From positions 3,720,001 to 3,784,000 of the forward strand of contig CP064985.1 of NCBI GenBank assembly GCA_016699675.1: a stretch of DNA of 64,000 bases. The letters are read 5' to 3'. This document shows positions 25,614-34,138 of this stretch, piece after piece (positions within the stretch are counted from its first letter, which is position 1; each line of letters opens with the position of its first letter). This DNA is from Austwickia sp. (lineage in GTDB: Bacteria > Actinomycetota > Actinomycetes > Actinomycetales > Dermatophilaceae). The translations under genes were made by a program, and so were the position numbers. The notes under the pieces were generated by a model. The model ran no database searches, had not been told where the DNA came from, and worked only from the letters and a program-made list of their open reading frames with translations.

Positions 25614-26908
25614 CGGGACAGGGACGGGGTGGCTCCGACGGTGGCCGCGGGCGGCCGCGCGGGGCCGGCGGTCGGTCGGGTGGCGCTGGCGGCCGGTCGG
25701 GTGGCATGGGCGGCGCCGGCCGTAGGTCAGGCGGGTCAAGCGGCGCAGGCGGATCGGGCGGTTCCCGCGGCGCGGGTGGGGTGCGCCGGGCGGGTCCGCC
25801 CGACGGCGGACGTCCTCGCCGCGCCGGATCGGGAGGCGCCGGCGGTACGTCGGCAGGGCGCGCCAGCCAACCCCGCGGCGCCCAGCCGCGCGGCTCCGGG
25901 GGCCCTGGACGCGCCGCCGCGGGCGAGAACTCGTGGGGCGGGGGCGACCAGGCCGCCCGGGGCAGTGGCGCAAGCTCGCGCGGGGCGACCTCGCGCGGCG
26001 CTGCCCCACGTCCGGCGGTGCCACGCAAGCCCGCCCCCGGCGGCCGAGCCGGCTGGGCGGCCGGGGACACCCCCCGCAAGCCCGGGCCCGGCGCGCGCCG
26101 GGCCGGGCCCGGCGCGGGTGCTGGTGCGCGTGGGGCCGCGGGGCGCAGCGGGCCGCCGCCACCCGAGGTCGACGTCCACGACCCGGACGGCATCCGGCTG
26201 CAGAAGCTGCTGGCGGGCGCCGGGATCGGCAGCCGGCGGGCCTGCGAGGCCCTCATCACCGGCGGCCGTGTCGAGGTCGACGGGCATCGGGTCACCGAGC
26301 TCGGCGTACGCGTGGATCCGGCCCGCCAGGTCGTCCGCGTCGACGGCGATCGGGTCGTCCTCGACCCCACCCGCGTGTACCTGGCTCTCAACAAGCCGCT
26401 GGGCGTGGTGTCGACGATGAGCGACGACCGGGGCCGCCCGTGCGTCGGCGACCTCGTGGAGGGCCGCCCGGAGCGACTGTTCCACGTCGGTCGGCTGGAC
26501 ACCGACACGGACGGCCTCCTGCTGCTCACGAACGATGGGGAACTGGCGAATCGCCTGCAGCACCCGTCGTACGGCATCCCGAAGACCTACATCGCGACGG
26601 TCCCCGGGCCGGTCGCGCACGACGTCGGCCGGACGCTGCGGGCGGGCGTGGAGCTCGAGGACGGCACGGTGGCGGTCGACGGCTTCCGCCTCATCGACTC
26701 CGTCCCCGGCCGAGCGATCGTGGAGGTCGTGCTGCACGAGGGCAAGAAGCACGTCGTACGGCGGTTGCTGGAGGCCGTCGGGCACCCCGTCGAGAGCCTG
26801 ACCCGGACCAACGTGGGGCCGGTGCGGATCGGGGACCTCAAGCCGGGCAAGCTGCGGCCGCTCAACGGCAAGGAGATCGCGGCGCTCTACGAAGCGGCGG
26901 GGCTGTGA
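25610..26908 (+). CDS. Large-subunit rRNA pseudouridine synthase RluB-like, with basic Gly-rich N-terminus
   Basis: RNA pseudouridine synthase of the RsuA/RluB family. Residues about 195-250 are the S4 RNA-binding domain (IRLQKLLAGAGIGSRRACEALI). The catalytic aspartate is D297 in VGRLDTDTDGLLLLT, with YLALNKPLGVVSTMSD before and KKHVVRRLLEAVGHPV after. The first 185 residues are Gly/Arg/Ala/Ser-rich (many GGRSGG and RGA units), plausibly an RNA-binding arm; 432 residues against about 250 for the core. ATG 25610 overlaps the scpB stop. Confidence 0.9.
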   Translation: MTGQGRGGSDGGRGRPRGAGGRSGGAGGRSGGMGGAGRRSGGSSGAGGSGGSRGAGGVRRAGPPDGGRPRRAGSGGAGGTSAGRASQPRGAQPRGSGGPGRAAAGENSWGGGDQAARGSGASSRGATSRGAAPRPAVPRKPAPGGRAGWAAGDTPRKPGPGARRAGPGAGAGARGAAGRSGPPPPEVDVHDPDGIRLQKLLAGAGIGSRRACEALITGGRVEVDGHRVTELGVRVDPARQVVRVDGDRVVLDPTRVYLALNKPLGVVSTMSDDRGRPCVGDLVEGRPERLFHVGRLDTDTDGLLLLTNDGELANRLQHPSYGIPKTYIATVPGPVAHDVGRTLRAGVELEDGTVAVDGFRLIDSVPGRAIVEVVLHEGKKHVVRRLLEAVGHPVESLTRTNVGPVRIGDLKPGKLRPLNGKEIAALYEAAGL

Positions 26909-28062
26909 CCTCGAGCGACCGCGTGCGTTCTGGGAATCGCCGGGTGCGCATCGTCGGCACCGGTCTCATCGGGACGAGCATCGGCCTGGCCCTGCGGCGG
27001 ACCGGCGTCGAGGTGACGCTCGCCGATCCCTCGCCGACAGCGGTCGCCCTCGCCCGGGACCTGGGCGCCGGCCGCGTCGCCGGCGAAGACGACCAGCCGG
27101 ACCTCGTGGTCGTCGCCGCCCCGCCGGACGTCGCCGCCGCCGTGGTCGTCCAGGAGTTGCTGGCCTGGCCGCAGGCCGTGGTCACCGATGTGGCCTCGGT
27201 CAAGTCGGCGGTGCTCGCGGGGTGTGCCCGCCGGGCGGCGCGGCTGGGTGCGGGTGCGGGGCTGCTGTCGCGGTACGTCGGGGGCCATCCCATGTCGGGC
27301 CGCGAGCGCAGCGGCGCGGTGGCGGCCCGGGACGACCTGTTCGAGGGGCGGCCCTGGGTGGTGTGCGCGCATCCCGGTTCGGCGGCCGAGGCCGTCGAGG
27401 CGGTGACCTGGCTCGCGCAGCGGGTGGGTGCGGCGGCCATCGCCATGCCGCCGGACGAGCACGACCTCGCGGTCGCCGCCGTCTCGCACGCCCCGCAGGT
27501 GGCCGCCAGCCTGGTCGCGGCGCGGCTGCGTGACCTGCCGGTCGACGCGGTCGGCCTCGCCGGGCAGGGCGTCCGCGACGTGACCCGGATCGCGGACAGC
27601 GATCCCGCCCTCTGGACCCAGATCCTCGCGGCCAACGCCGGGGCGGTCGCGGACGTCCTCGCGGCCCTGCAGGAGGACCTGGGTTCCGTCGTCGGGGCCC
27701 TGCGCGAGCTGTCCGCGGATCCCGAGGTCGCCGAGGGTGCCCGCGCGGTCCTCGCCCGGTGCGTCGCCGCGGGGCAGTCGGGCCGGGCCCGCATCCCGGG
27801 AAAGCACGGGGCCGCGCCGACGCAGTACGGCGTGGTGACGGTGGTCGTCTCGGACGAGCCGGGCACGGTAGCCAGGCTGCTCGCCGACGTCGGCAACGCG
27901 GGGGTCAACATGGAGGACCTGCGCATCGAGCATCAGCTCGGCCGGGAGAAGGGCGTCGCCGAGGTCTTCGTCGTCCCGGCCGCGGCGGCTCCCCTGGCCG
28001 AGGTGCTCCGCGGGCTGGGCTGGTCGGTGCACGGCGACGGGCTCACCACGGCCGCCGGATAG
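26905..28062 (+). CDS. Prephenate dehydrogenase (TyrA family) with ACT domain
   Basis: Tyrosine-biosynthesis enzyme oxidising prephenate to 4-hydroxyphenylpyruvate with NAD(P). The Rossmann loop is IVGTGLIGTSIGLAL. Substrate-region motifs VVTDVASVKSAVL, YVGGHPMSGRERSG and LAVAAVSHAPQVAASL are present. Residues about 305-385 (GVVTVVVSDEPGTVARLLADVGNAGVNMEDL) are an ACT domain for amino-acid feedback. It starts at GTG 26905 inside the rluB stop. Length 385. Confidence 0.92.
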   Translation: MTSSDRVRSGNRRVRIVGTGLIGTSIGLALRRTGVEVTLADPSPTAVALARDLGAGRVAGEDDQPDLVVVAAPPDVAAAVVVQELLAWPQAVVTDVASVKSAVLAGCARRAARLGAGAGLLSRYVGGHPMSGRERSGAVAARDDLFEGRPWVVCAHPGSAAEAVEAVTWLAQRVGAAAIAMPPDEHDLAVAAVSHAPQVAASLVAARLRDLPVDAVGLAGQGVRDVTRIADSDPALWTQILAANAGAVADVLAALQEDLGSVVGALRELSADPEVAEGARAVLARCVAAGQSGRARIPGKHGAAPTQYGVVTVVVSDEPGTVARLLADVGNAGVNMEDLRIEHQLGREKGVAEVFVVPAAAAPLAEVLRGLGWSVHGDGLTTAAG

Positions 28063-28065
28063 GCT
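28060..28065 (+). promoter_or_regulatory. -10 box of a probable leaderless cmk transcript
   Basis: TAGGCT overlapping the tyrA stop, 8 nt before GTG 28074. Confidence 0.45.
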
Positions 28066-28073
28066 CGGGGACC

Positions 28074-28877
28074 GTGACCTCGCCTGACGCACCTCGTCCC
28101 CCCGCGCCCCGGCCGCCGGCGTCCTGGGATCCGCTCGGCCCCGGCCTCGTCGTCGCGATCGACGGCCCCTCGGGGTCGGGGAAGTCCAGCGTGTCCCGGC
28201 AGGTCGCGGCGCGCCTGGGACTGGCCTACCTCGACACGGGAGCCATGTACCGTGCCCTCGCCTGGTGGTGCGCCGACCAGGGCGTGGACCTGTCCGACAC
28301 CGTCGCGGTGGCGGCTACAGCCCGGGATCTGCCCCTGCAGATGGGCACGGACCCCGAGTCGCCCGCCGTCCTGGTGGCCGGCCGCGACATCGCCGAGGCC
28401 ATCCGGACGAGCGCGATCTCCACGGTGGTCTCGCAGGTGGCCACCAACCTCGACGTACGCGCCGAGCTGGTGGCCCGCCAACGGCGCCACGTGCAGGAGG
28501 CCGCCCGCGGCGCCGGCATCGTCGCCGAGGGACGGGACATCACGACCGTCGTCGCCCCCGACGCGGACGTGCGGGTGCTGCTGGTGGCGAGCGAGGACGC
28601 GCGGCTGCGGCGCCGGGCACGGCAGCTCCACGGCGACGGGGGGCTGGCGCAGGTCGACCAGATGCGCGACGAGGTGGTCCGTCGCGACCGCGACGACTCG
28701 ACGGTCGCGACGTTCCTGCAGCCGGCGGACGGGGTCACCCTGCTCGATACGTCCGCGCTCGACGTCGACGAGTCGGTGGCCGCGGTCTTGGCGCTGGTCG
28801 CGGCGGCCGCGGGCCGCACCCTGGACGCCGAGCCCGCGAACGGGCGCGAGAGCGCGGGACCAAGGGACGTCCGCTAG
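28074..28877 (+). CDS. cmk: Cytidylate kinase
   Basis: Phosphorylates CMP/dCMP to the diphosphates. P loop IDGPSGSGKSSVSRQVAA near residue 28, then LAYLDTGAMYRALAWW. The CMP-binding region VVSQVATNLDVRAELVARQR is present, and GIVAEGRDITTVVAPDADVRVLL completes the family pattern. It starts at GTG 28074 with a poor ribosome site but a TAGGCT box in leaderless position. A proline-rich N-terminal 20 residues and an Ala/Glu tail are extra. It directly precedes der, a pairing common in actinobacteria. Confidence 0.94.
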   Translation: MTSPDAPRPPAPRPPASWDPLGPGLVVAIDGPSGSGKSSVSRQVAARLGLAYLDTGAMYRALAWWCADQGVDLSDTVAVAATARDLPLQMGTDPESPAVLVAGRDIAEAIRTSAISTVVSQVATNLDVRAELVARQRRHVQEAARGAGIVAEGRDITTVVAPDADVRVLLVASEDARLRRRARQLHGDGGLAQVDQMRDEVVRRDRDDSTVATFLQPADGVTLLDTSALDVDESVAAVLALVAAAAGRTLDAEPANGRESAGPRDVR

Positions 28878-28957
28878 GGCGCCGCGGGATCGGCCTGAGG
28901 ACACCAGGCACAATGGGAGGTCCGCCGAACCGCCAGTAGGCGGGAAACGAGGAGCAC

Positions 28958-30478
28958 GTGAGCAACCCGACCGGCCCCGCCGAGGCCTTCGAGGCTTCGC
29001 AGGACGACCAGGACCACCGGGACGACCAGGGCGACCAGGACCACCAGGTCGCGGCCGCGCTGCTGGCCGGCCTGGATGAATTCGAGCTGGACGAGGCAGA
29101 CCGCGCGCTGCTCGCCGGCGAGGGCGCCGCCGAGGGCGCGGGCGACGAGGTGGTCGACGTACCGGTGGTGGCCATCATCGGTCGGCCCAACGTCGGCAAG
29201 TCGACCCTAGTCAACCGCATCATCGGTCGGCGCGAGGCGGTCGTGGAGGACGTCCCGGGGGTGACCCGCGACCGGGTCGCCTACGACGCGGACTGGGCGG
29301 GGCGGCGATTCACCCTCGTCGACACCGGTGGGTGGGAGATCGACGCCTCCGGGATCCATCTGCGGGTGGCGGAGCAGGCGGAGATCGCGATCGAGCTCGC
29401 CGACGCCGTGCTGTTCGTCGTGGACGCGGTCGTTGGCGCCACCGACACGGACGAGGCGGTCGTGCGGCTGCTGCGGCGCGCCCACAAGCCGGTCGTGCTC
29501 ATCGCCAACAAGGTCGACGGTCAGCGCGGCGAGGCCGACGCGACCGCCCTGTGGAGCCTGGGGCTGGGGGAGCCGTACCCCGTCTCGGCGCTGCACGGCC
29601 GGGGCACCGGCGACGCCCTCGACGCCCTGCTGGCGGTGCTGCCCGACAAGTCCGCCGTCTCCGGCGCCTACCGCCGCGAGGGCCCTCGTCGCGTGGCGCT
29701 CGTGGGGCGGCCCAACGTCGGCAAGTCCAGCCTCCTCAACAAGCTCGCGGGGGAAGAGCGCGTGGTCGTCGACGAGGTGGCGGGCACCACCCGGGACCCG
29801 GTCGATGAGGACGTGCAGATCGGCGGCAAGACCTGGCGGTTCGTCGACACGGCGGGCATCCGGCGCCGCGTCCACCTGACCCGGGGCGCGGATTTCTACG
29901 CCTCGCTGCGCACGCAGACGGCCCTGGAGAAGGCCGAGGTCGCCGTGGTGCTCATCGACGCCGGCGAATCGATCGCCGAACAGGACGTCCGGGTGGTGCA
30001 GCAGGTCATCGACGCCGGGCGCGCGCTCGTGATCGCCTACAACAAGTGGGACACCCTCGACGAGGAGCGGCGCTACTACCTGGAGAAGGAGATCGAGCGG
30101 GAGTTCGTGCAGGTCCCGTGGGCCCAGCGGGTCAACATCTCGGCCAGGACCGGGCGGCACACGGACAAACTCGTCCCGGCGCTGGAGACGGCGCTGGAGT
30201 CCTGGGACACCCGCATCCCCACGGGTCGGCTGAACGCCTTCTTCGGTGAGGTGGTGGCGGCGCATCCGCACCCCGTCCGTGGCGGGAAGCAGCCCCGGAT
30301 CCTCTTCGCCACCCAGGCCGCGACGCGCCCGCCGCGGTTCGTCGTCTTCGCCAGCGGCTTCCTGGAGGCGGGCTACCGGCGATTCCTGGAGCGGCGGCTG
30401 CGGGAGGAGTTCGGCTTCGTCGGCTCCCCGGTGGAGATCTCCGTCCGGGTGCGCGAGAAGCGTCGGCGCAAGTCCTGA
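28958..30478 (+). CDS. der: Ribosome biogenesis GTPase Der (EngA)
   Basis: Essential double-GTPase for 50S assembly. Two G domains are present, each with IGRPNVGKST-type P loops (residue 75 and about residue 249) plus DTGGWE / DTAGIR switch II and NKVD / NKWD base-recognition motifs. A C-terminal KH-like domain (ILFATQAATRPPRFVVFASG) follows. Residues 1-65 are an acidic Asp/Gln-rich extension with DDQDHRDDQGDQDH, absent from short homologues. GTG 28958 is preceded by GAGGAG. Length 506. Confidence 0.96.
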   Translation: MSNPTGPAEAFEASQDDQDHRDDQGDQDHQVAAALLAGLDEFELDEADRALLAGEGAAEGAGDEVVDVPVVAIIGRPNVGKSTLVNRIIGRREAVVEDVPGVTRDRVAYDADWAGRRFTLVDTGGWEIDASGIHLRVAEQAEIAIELADAVLFVVDAVVGATDTDEAVVRLLRRAHKPVVLIANKVDGQRGEADATALWSLGLGEPYPVSALHGRGTGDALDALLAVLPDKSAVSGAYRREGPRRVALVGRPNVGKSSLLNKLAGEERVVVDEVAGTTRDPVDEDVQIGGKTWRFVDTAGIRRRVHLTRGADFYASLRTQTALEKAEVAVVLIDAGESIAEQDVRVVQQVIDAGRALVIAYNKWDTLDEERRYYLEKEIEREFVQVPWAQRVNISARTGRHTDKLVPALETALESWDTRIPTGRLNAFFGEVVAAHPHPVRGGKQPRILFATQAATRPPRFVVFASGFLEAGYRRFLERRLREEFGFVGSPVEISVRVREKRRRKS

Positions 30479-30519
30479 CGCCCGCGGGAGGGGATTCGTC
30501 GGGCACCGGCCGGGTGCGG

Positions 30520-30525
30520 TAATCT
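30520..30525 (+). promoter_or_regulatory. Candidate -10 box for tRNA-Pro
   Basis: TAATCT about 56 nt before the tRNA; initiation near 30532 would give a short 5' leader. No clear -35. Confidence 0.35.
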
Positions 30526-30580
30526 CGTCCTCGCTTCGCCAAGCGCCGCTCTGATGTGGTGCCGTGGCGAAGTCGATGAC

Positions 30581-30654
<74 letters not shown>

Positions 30655-30664
30655 CAGGTCGATC

Positions 30665-30698
30665 GAGAGGGCGGGGCCGATTCGGGCCCCGCCCTCTC
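30665..30698 (+). terminator. Strong hairpin after tRNA-Pro
   Basis: Perfect 14-bp stem GAGAGGGCGGGGCC / GGCCCCGCCCTCTC around a GATTCG loop, 10 nt after the tRNA. No T run follows, as is common for actinobacterial terminators. Confidence 0.7.
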
Positions 30699-30725
30699 GG
30701 CGTACGGGGATACCGCGCGACGACG

Positions 30726-30731
30726 TACGCT
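30726..30731 (+). promoter_or_regulatory. -10 box of a probable leaderless transcript
   Basis: TACGCT, 6 nt, then GTG 30738 of the phosphatidyltransferase gene. Confidence 0.5.
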
Positions 30732-30737
30732 TCTGAC

Positions 30738-31346
30738 GTGGCCGAAAGGACGGAACCGGAGCCGACCCGCTCCGATGCCGTGTGGACGATTCCCAACGTG
30801 CTCTCGTTCGGCCGGCTCCTCAGTGTCCCGCTGTTTCTCTGGCTGATCGTGGCCGGTGAGGACGGCGCGGCGCTGGCGGTGCTGGCCGTCTCGGGGGCGA
30901 CGGACTACCTCGACGGACAGATCGCGCGGCGCACCCACACCGTGACCCGACTCGGCCAGGTCCTCGACCCGCTGGCGGACCGGCTGTACATCGTGAGCAC
31001 GCTGTTCGGGCTGGTCGTCCGGGGCGTCGTCCCACCCTGGTTCGCGGCCGCGCTGGTGCTGCGCGATGTGATCGGCGCGCTCCTCGTTCGCCGCGTGCGC
31101 CAGGTGGGTTACCGGGGCTTCCCGGTGCATTTCGTGGGCAAGGCGGCGACGTTCAACCTGCTGTACGCCTTCCCGTTGCTCCTGCTTGCCCAGTGGCAAC
31201 CGGAGTGGAGCGGCTGGGCGCTGCCGGTCGCCTGGGCGTTCGCGGCGTGGGGGCTGCTGCTGTACTGGGTCGCGCTGGTGATGTACGTCGTCCAGGCACG
31301 GGAAATGCTCGCCACGCCGTCCGAGCCATCGGTCGAGGTCCGCTGA
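30738..31346 (+). CDS. CDP-alcohol phosphatidyltransferase family protein
   Basis: Integral membrane enzyme transferring a phosphatidyl group from CDP-diacylglycerol to an alcohol. The complete family motif DG-x2-AR-x8-G-x3-D-x3-D is present as DYLDGQIARRTHTVTRLG followed by QVLDPLAD. About five to six membrane helices are visible in 202 residues. In mycobacteria the homologous gene (pgsA2) also lies upstream of gcvH and garA. The acceptor alcohol cannot be read from sequence. GTG 30738 has no ribosome site but a TACGCT box 6 nt away. Confidence 0.87.
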   Translation: MAERTEPEPTRSDAVWTIPNVLSFGRLLSVPLFLWLIVAGEDGAALAVLAVSGATDYLDGQIARRTHTVTRLGQVLDPLADRLYIVSTLFGLVVRGVVPPWFAAALVLRDVIGALLVRRVRQVGYRGFPVHFVGKAATFNLLYAFPLLLLAQWQPEWSGWALPVAWAFAAWGLLLYWVALVMYVVQAREMLATPSEPSVEVR

Positions 31347-31368
31347 TCGGTCGGATTGGCCGAACTCG

Positions 31369-31397
31369 TTGCACGGCAGGTGGGGCACACCTAGTCT
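31369..31397 (+). promoter_or_regulatory. Promoter of gcvH
   Basis: TTGCAC (31369-31374), 17-bp spacer, TAGTCT (31392-31397): the best sigma-A-like promoter pair in the window. Initiation near 31404 gives a leader of about 80 nt. No glycine aptamer is seen in this leader. Confidence 0.6.
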
Positions 31398-31485
31398 CGG
31401 AGGCGGTTCGACGGTGCCGGCGGGGCCGGCTCCGCGACCGTGGTGGCGGGGCCCGCCACTGGAGATCACCGCCTGAAGGAGCGAG

Positions 31486-31875
31486 ATGAGCGAGCTGGAG
31501 TATCCCCAGGAGTTGCGCTACACGTCCGACCACGAGTGGGTCCGCGTGGGCAATGGGGACACCGTCCGGGTGGGGATCACGAGTTTCGCCCAGGATGCGC
31601 TCGGAGATGTCGTCTACGTCAACCTGCCGACGGTCGGCGACGCCGTCACGGTGGGGGACTCCTGCGGCGAGATCGAGTCGACCAAGTCCGTGAGCGACCT
31701 CTACAGCCCCCTCACGGGGGAGGTGTCGGCCGTGAACGCCGCGCTCGACGGTACGCCGGAGCTGGTGAACTCCGACCCCTACGGCGAGGGCTGGATGTTC
31801 GAGATGACGATGGCCGACCCGGCTCAGCTGGACGACCTGATGGACGCCGACGCGTACACGGCTCAACTGACCTGA
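31486..31875 (+). CDS. gcvH: Glycine cleavage system H protein
   Basis: Lipoyl carrier that shuttles the aminomethyl group between the P, T and L proteins. The lipoylated lysine is K67 in GEIESTKSVSDLYSPLTGEV. The N-terminal YTSDHEWVR and central ITSFAQDALGDVVYVNLP are canonical. Length 129 is normal. AAGGAG lies 7 nt before ATG 31486. It is followed by garA, ftsR-like, DUF151 and a second merR gene, and then gcvP under its own glycine riboswitch. gcvT is not in the window. Confidence 0.97.
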   Translation: MSELEYPQELRYTSDHEWVRVGNGDTVRVGITSFAQDALGDVVYVNLPTVGDAVTVGDSCGEIESTKSVSDLYSPLTGEVSAVNAALDGTPELVNSDPYGEGWMFEMTMADPAQLDDLMDADAYTAQLT

Positions 31876-31963
31876 CCTCGCGCCGGCCGGCGCCGACCAC
31901 CCCGCGAGGGGTCGGCGCCGGTCGGCCCGTGGACCATAGCTGAAGTGCACCGACACCATCGGT

Positions 31964-31969
31964 TAGCCT
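31964..31969 (+). promoter_or_regulatory. Candidate -10 box for garA
   Basis: TAGCCT about 130 nt before garA; no clear -35 is seen. Confidence 0.35.
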
Positions 31970-32102
31970 TGACCTCCACTGAGTGTTGAGCATGACCGGA
32001 CCCGCGCACCGTGCTCACTGCGGGGCGCTCGGTGCTGGAGCCACGACCGACCGCTGTAGCCGTGCGTGATCGTCACGCCCCGTTGAGAGAAGGTGACCGA
32101 CG

Positions 32103-32555
32103 GTGACCGACCGTCCCCGCGAGAACGACCCTCGCCGGCATGACCCGTCGACGATGCGCTTCACCGGACTCGGGGACCTCGAAGCCCAGGTCGAGCTGGA
32201 CCGCGGTCTGACCACCGAAGACCACGACACGATCGACGCCCTCCGGCCCGGCACGGCGCTCCTGCTGGTCCTTCGCGGCCCGAACGCGGGGGCTCGGTTC
32301 CTTCTGGACGCGCCGCTGACCACCGTGGGCCGGCATCCCGACAGCGACATCTTCCTTGACGACGTCACCGTCTCCCGCAAGCACGCGCAGTTCGAGCAGG
32401 ACGGCGACGCCTTCCAGGTGCGCGACGTGGGCTCGCTCAACGGCACCTATGTCAACCGCGAGCGGATCGAGCGCATCGGTCTGCGGACGGGGGACGAGGT
32501 GCAGATCGGCAAGTTCCGCCTGGTGTTCTACACGGCCTCGCGACACGACGGCTGA
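32103..32555 (+). CDS. garA: FHA-domain protein GarA-like
   Basis: Forkhead-associated protein of the GarA/OdhI type, known to bind and inhibit 2-oxoglutarate dehydrogenase and to activate glutamate synthase under control of Ser/Thr kinases. The FHA domain is intact: R77 in TVGRHPDSDIFLDD, S91 in VTVSRKHAQF and N113 in VGSLNGTYVNRE, ending GDEVQIGKFRLVF. The usual N-terminal ETTS phospho-site is not present; the nearest candidates are T17 (DPSTMRF) and T37/T38 (GLTTED). Start GTG 32103 is fixed by an in-frame TGA just upstream and AGAAGG 10 nt away. Length 150. Confidence 0.88.
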   Translation: MTDRPRENDPRRHDPSTMRFTGLGDLEAQVELDRGLTTEDHDTIDALRPGTALLLVLRGPNAGARFLLDAPLTTVGRHPDSDIFLDDVTVSRKHAQFEQDGDAFQVRDVGSLNGTYVNRERIERIGLRTGDEVQIGKFRLVFYTASRHDG

Positions 32556-32558
32556 GTC

Positions 32559-33269
32559 GTGGCCGACACCTCCTCGGCCGGTCGCCTCACCATCGGCGGA
32601 GTGCTCGTCCGGCTCAAGCCCGACTTCCCCGACATCAGCATCAGCAAGATCCGGTTCCTCGAGGCCGAGGGTCTGGTCGCACCGGAGCGAACCGCTTCGG
32701 GTTATCGCGCGTACGGCGAAAAGGACATCGAGCGGCTGCGCTACATCCTGACCGCGCAGCGCGAACGGTTCTGGCCCCTGAAGGTCATTCGGGACGCCCT
32801 CGACGCCATGGACCGCGGCCTGGAGGCACCGCCGCCGCAGCAGTCGCGGGCCCACGTGCCCACCGTCCCGGAAGACACGGACGTGCCGGCCAGTGACTTC
32901 TTCCTCACCGACCTGTCGACATTGCGGCTCACGGCCGACGAGGTGTCCCGCAGCAGCGGGCTCCCCGCGGAGACGCTGGGTGCGCTGGTCACCTACGGGC
33001 TGCTCCGACCCGACGCGGAAGGGCTGTTCGACGCCTCCGCGCTGCCGATCGCCGCGTCGGCCGCGGCGCTGGCGTCGTACGGCATCGAGGCGCGCCACCT
33101 TCGTCCGTTCCGGACCGCGGCCGACCGCGAGATCGGCCTCGCGGATCAGGTGCTCGCGCATACCCGGGGCCGGCACGACGACCGCGCGGAGAACTTGCGC
33201 GCCGACCTGTTGCACCACTGCTTGGGGTTGCACGCCGCCCTGGTGAAGGCGGGCCTCGCCCACCGGTAG
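32559..33269 (+). CDS. ftsR: MerR-family regulator, FtsR-like
   Basis: The N-terminal winged-helix reads LTIGGVLVRLKPDFPDISISKIRFLEAEGLVAPERTASGYRAYGEKDIERL, a MerR domain in the branch containing Corynebacterium FtsR, a regulator of ftsZ, and the mycobacterial protein next to garA. A linker of about 50 residues leads to a C-terminal helical domain (LTADEVSRSSGLPAETLGALVTYGLL) that lacks the cysteines of metal-sensing MerR proteins. It starts at GTG 32559, 3 nt after the garA stop, so the two are cotranscribed. Length 236. Confidence 0.8.
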   Translation: MADTSSAGRLTIGGVLVRLKPDFPDISISKIRFLEAEGLVAPERTASGYRAYGEKDIERLRYILTAQRERFWPLKVIRDALDAMDRGLEAPPPQQSRAHVPTVPEDTDVPASDFFLTDLSTLRLTADEVSRSSGLPAETLGALVTYGLLRPDAEGLFDASALPIAASAAALASYGIEARHLRPFRTAADREIGLADQVLAHTRGRHDDRAENLRADLLHHCLGLHAALVKAGLAHR

Positions 33270-33367
33270 CGGCGATCGCTGGGGTGGGGCGGGCTCGCGG
33301 GTCACCACCGAGGGGCGCTGGGCGCGCTTGCGCCCCCTCCGCGCAGTCGCCGGGGCGGCCGGGGACG

Positions 33368-33373
33368 TATTGT
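33368..33373 (+). promoter_or_regulatory. -10 box of a probable leaderless transcript
   Basis: TATTGT, 7 nt, then GTG 33381. AGAAG also precedes the start, so a weak ribosome site is possible. Confidence 0.45.
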
Positions 33374-33380
33374 AGAGAAG

Positions 33381-33881
33381 GTGAAGGATCTCGATGTCCT
33401 CGGCGTCCGCGTCGAGATGCCGACGAACCAGCCGATCGTCCTTCTCCGCGAGCGGGAGGGCGATCGTTACCTGCCGATCTGGGTGGGGGCGGCGGAAGCC
33501 GCGGCGATCGCCTACGCCCAGCAAGGGGTGGTGCCGCCCCGGCCGCTGACGCACGACCTCATGGTCGACGTGATCGCCTCACTCGGGCGTTCGCTGGCGG
33601 AGGTTCGCATCGTCGAACTGCGCGATGGCGTCTTCTTCGCGACGCTGGTGTTCGACAACGGCGTCGAGGTCAGCTCCCGGACGTCGGACGGCATCGCGCT
33701 GGCGCTGCGCACCGGAGCGCCGATCCGTGCGGTGGAGGCGTTGATCGAGGAAGCCGGCATCGCCGTGGCGGACGACGAAGACGACGAGGTTGAGCGCTTC
33801 CGGGCCTTCCTGGATCAGGTGTCCGCCGAGGACTTCGATCACCCGGAGGGGGCTCCGGACCCGCCGGGGCGCGCAGAATAG
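33381..33881 (+). CDS. DUF151 (bifunctional nuclease) family protein
   Basis: The 166-residue protein matches the BFN/DUF151 fold: PIVLLREREGDRYLPIWVGAAEAAAIAYA, then RPLTHDLMVDVIASLG, DGVFFATLVFDNGVEVSSRTSDGIALALRTGAPI. Plant members act as nucleases in defence; the actinobacterial role is unknown. Its place between the ftsR-like and second merR genes is conserved in actinobacteria. The acidic tail (DDEDDEVERF) is usual. Confidence 0.88.
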   Translation: MKDLDVLGVRVEMPTNQPIVLLREREGDRYLPIWVGAAEAAAIAYAQQGVVPPRPLTHDLMVDVIASLGRSLAEVRIVELRDGVFFATLVFDNGVEVSSRTSDGIALALRTGAPIRAVEALIEEAGIAVADDEDDEVERFRAFLDQVSAEDFDHPEGAPDPPGRAE

Positions 33882-33890
33882 CGGCCTAAG

Positions 33891-33915
33891 GGTCAACTTG
33901 AAGGTTAGCTAGAGG
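33891..33915 (+). promoter_or_regulatory. Candidate promoter/operator before the second merR gene
   Basis: GGTCAACTTGAAGGTTAGCT with TTGAAG and TTAGCT elements and an imperfect repeat of AAGG-T-A-CT, in the 257-nt gap before the MerR gene. A MerR-type site is possible because two MerR genes lie nearby, but no clean palindrome is seen. Confidence 0.25.
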
Positions 33916-34138
33916 GCGGTGAGATGCATGCGTCGGCGTGTCGCCGCGACGGTCGTTGACGAGGCGGTGCGCCCCTCGTACGGTCGCAGTATCACCGCAG
34001 GTCGTGGTGGGGGCGTCTGACGTTCCTCCAGGAGAGTGTGGCCCACAAGGGCGTGTGGCTCGCAGGGTGACAGCGTCACGGGTGGTCCGCGGCGCGAGCC
34101 AAGACCGACAGGTCGGGCGGAGTGGGTAAGGAGGGGCC

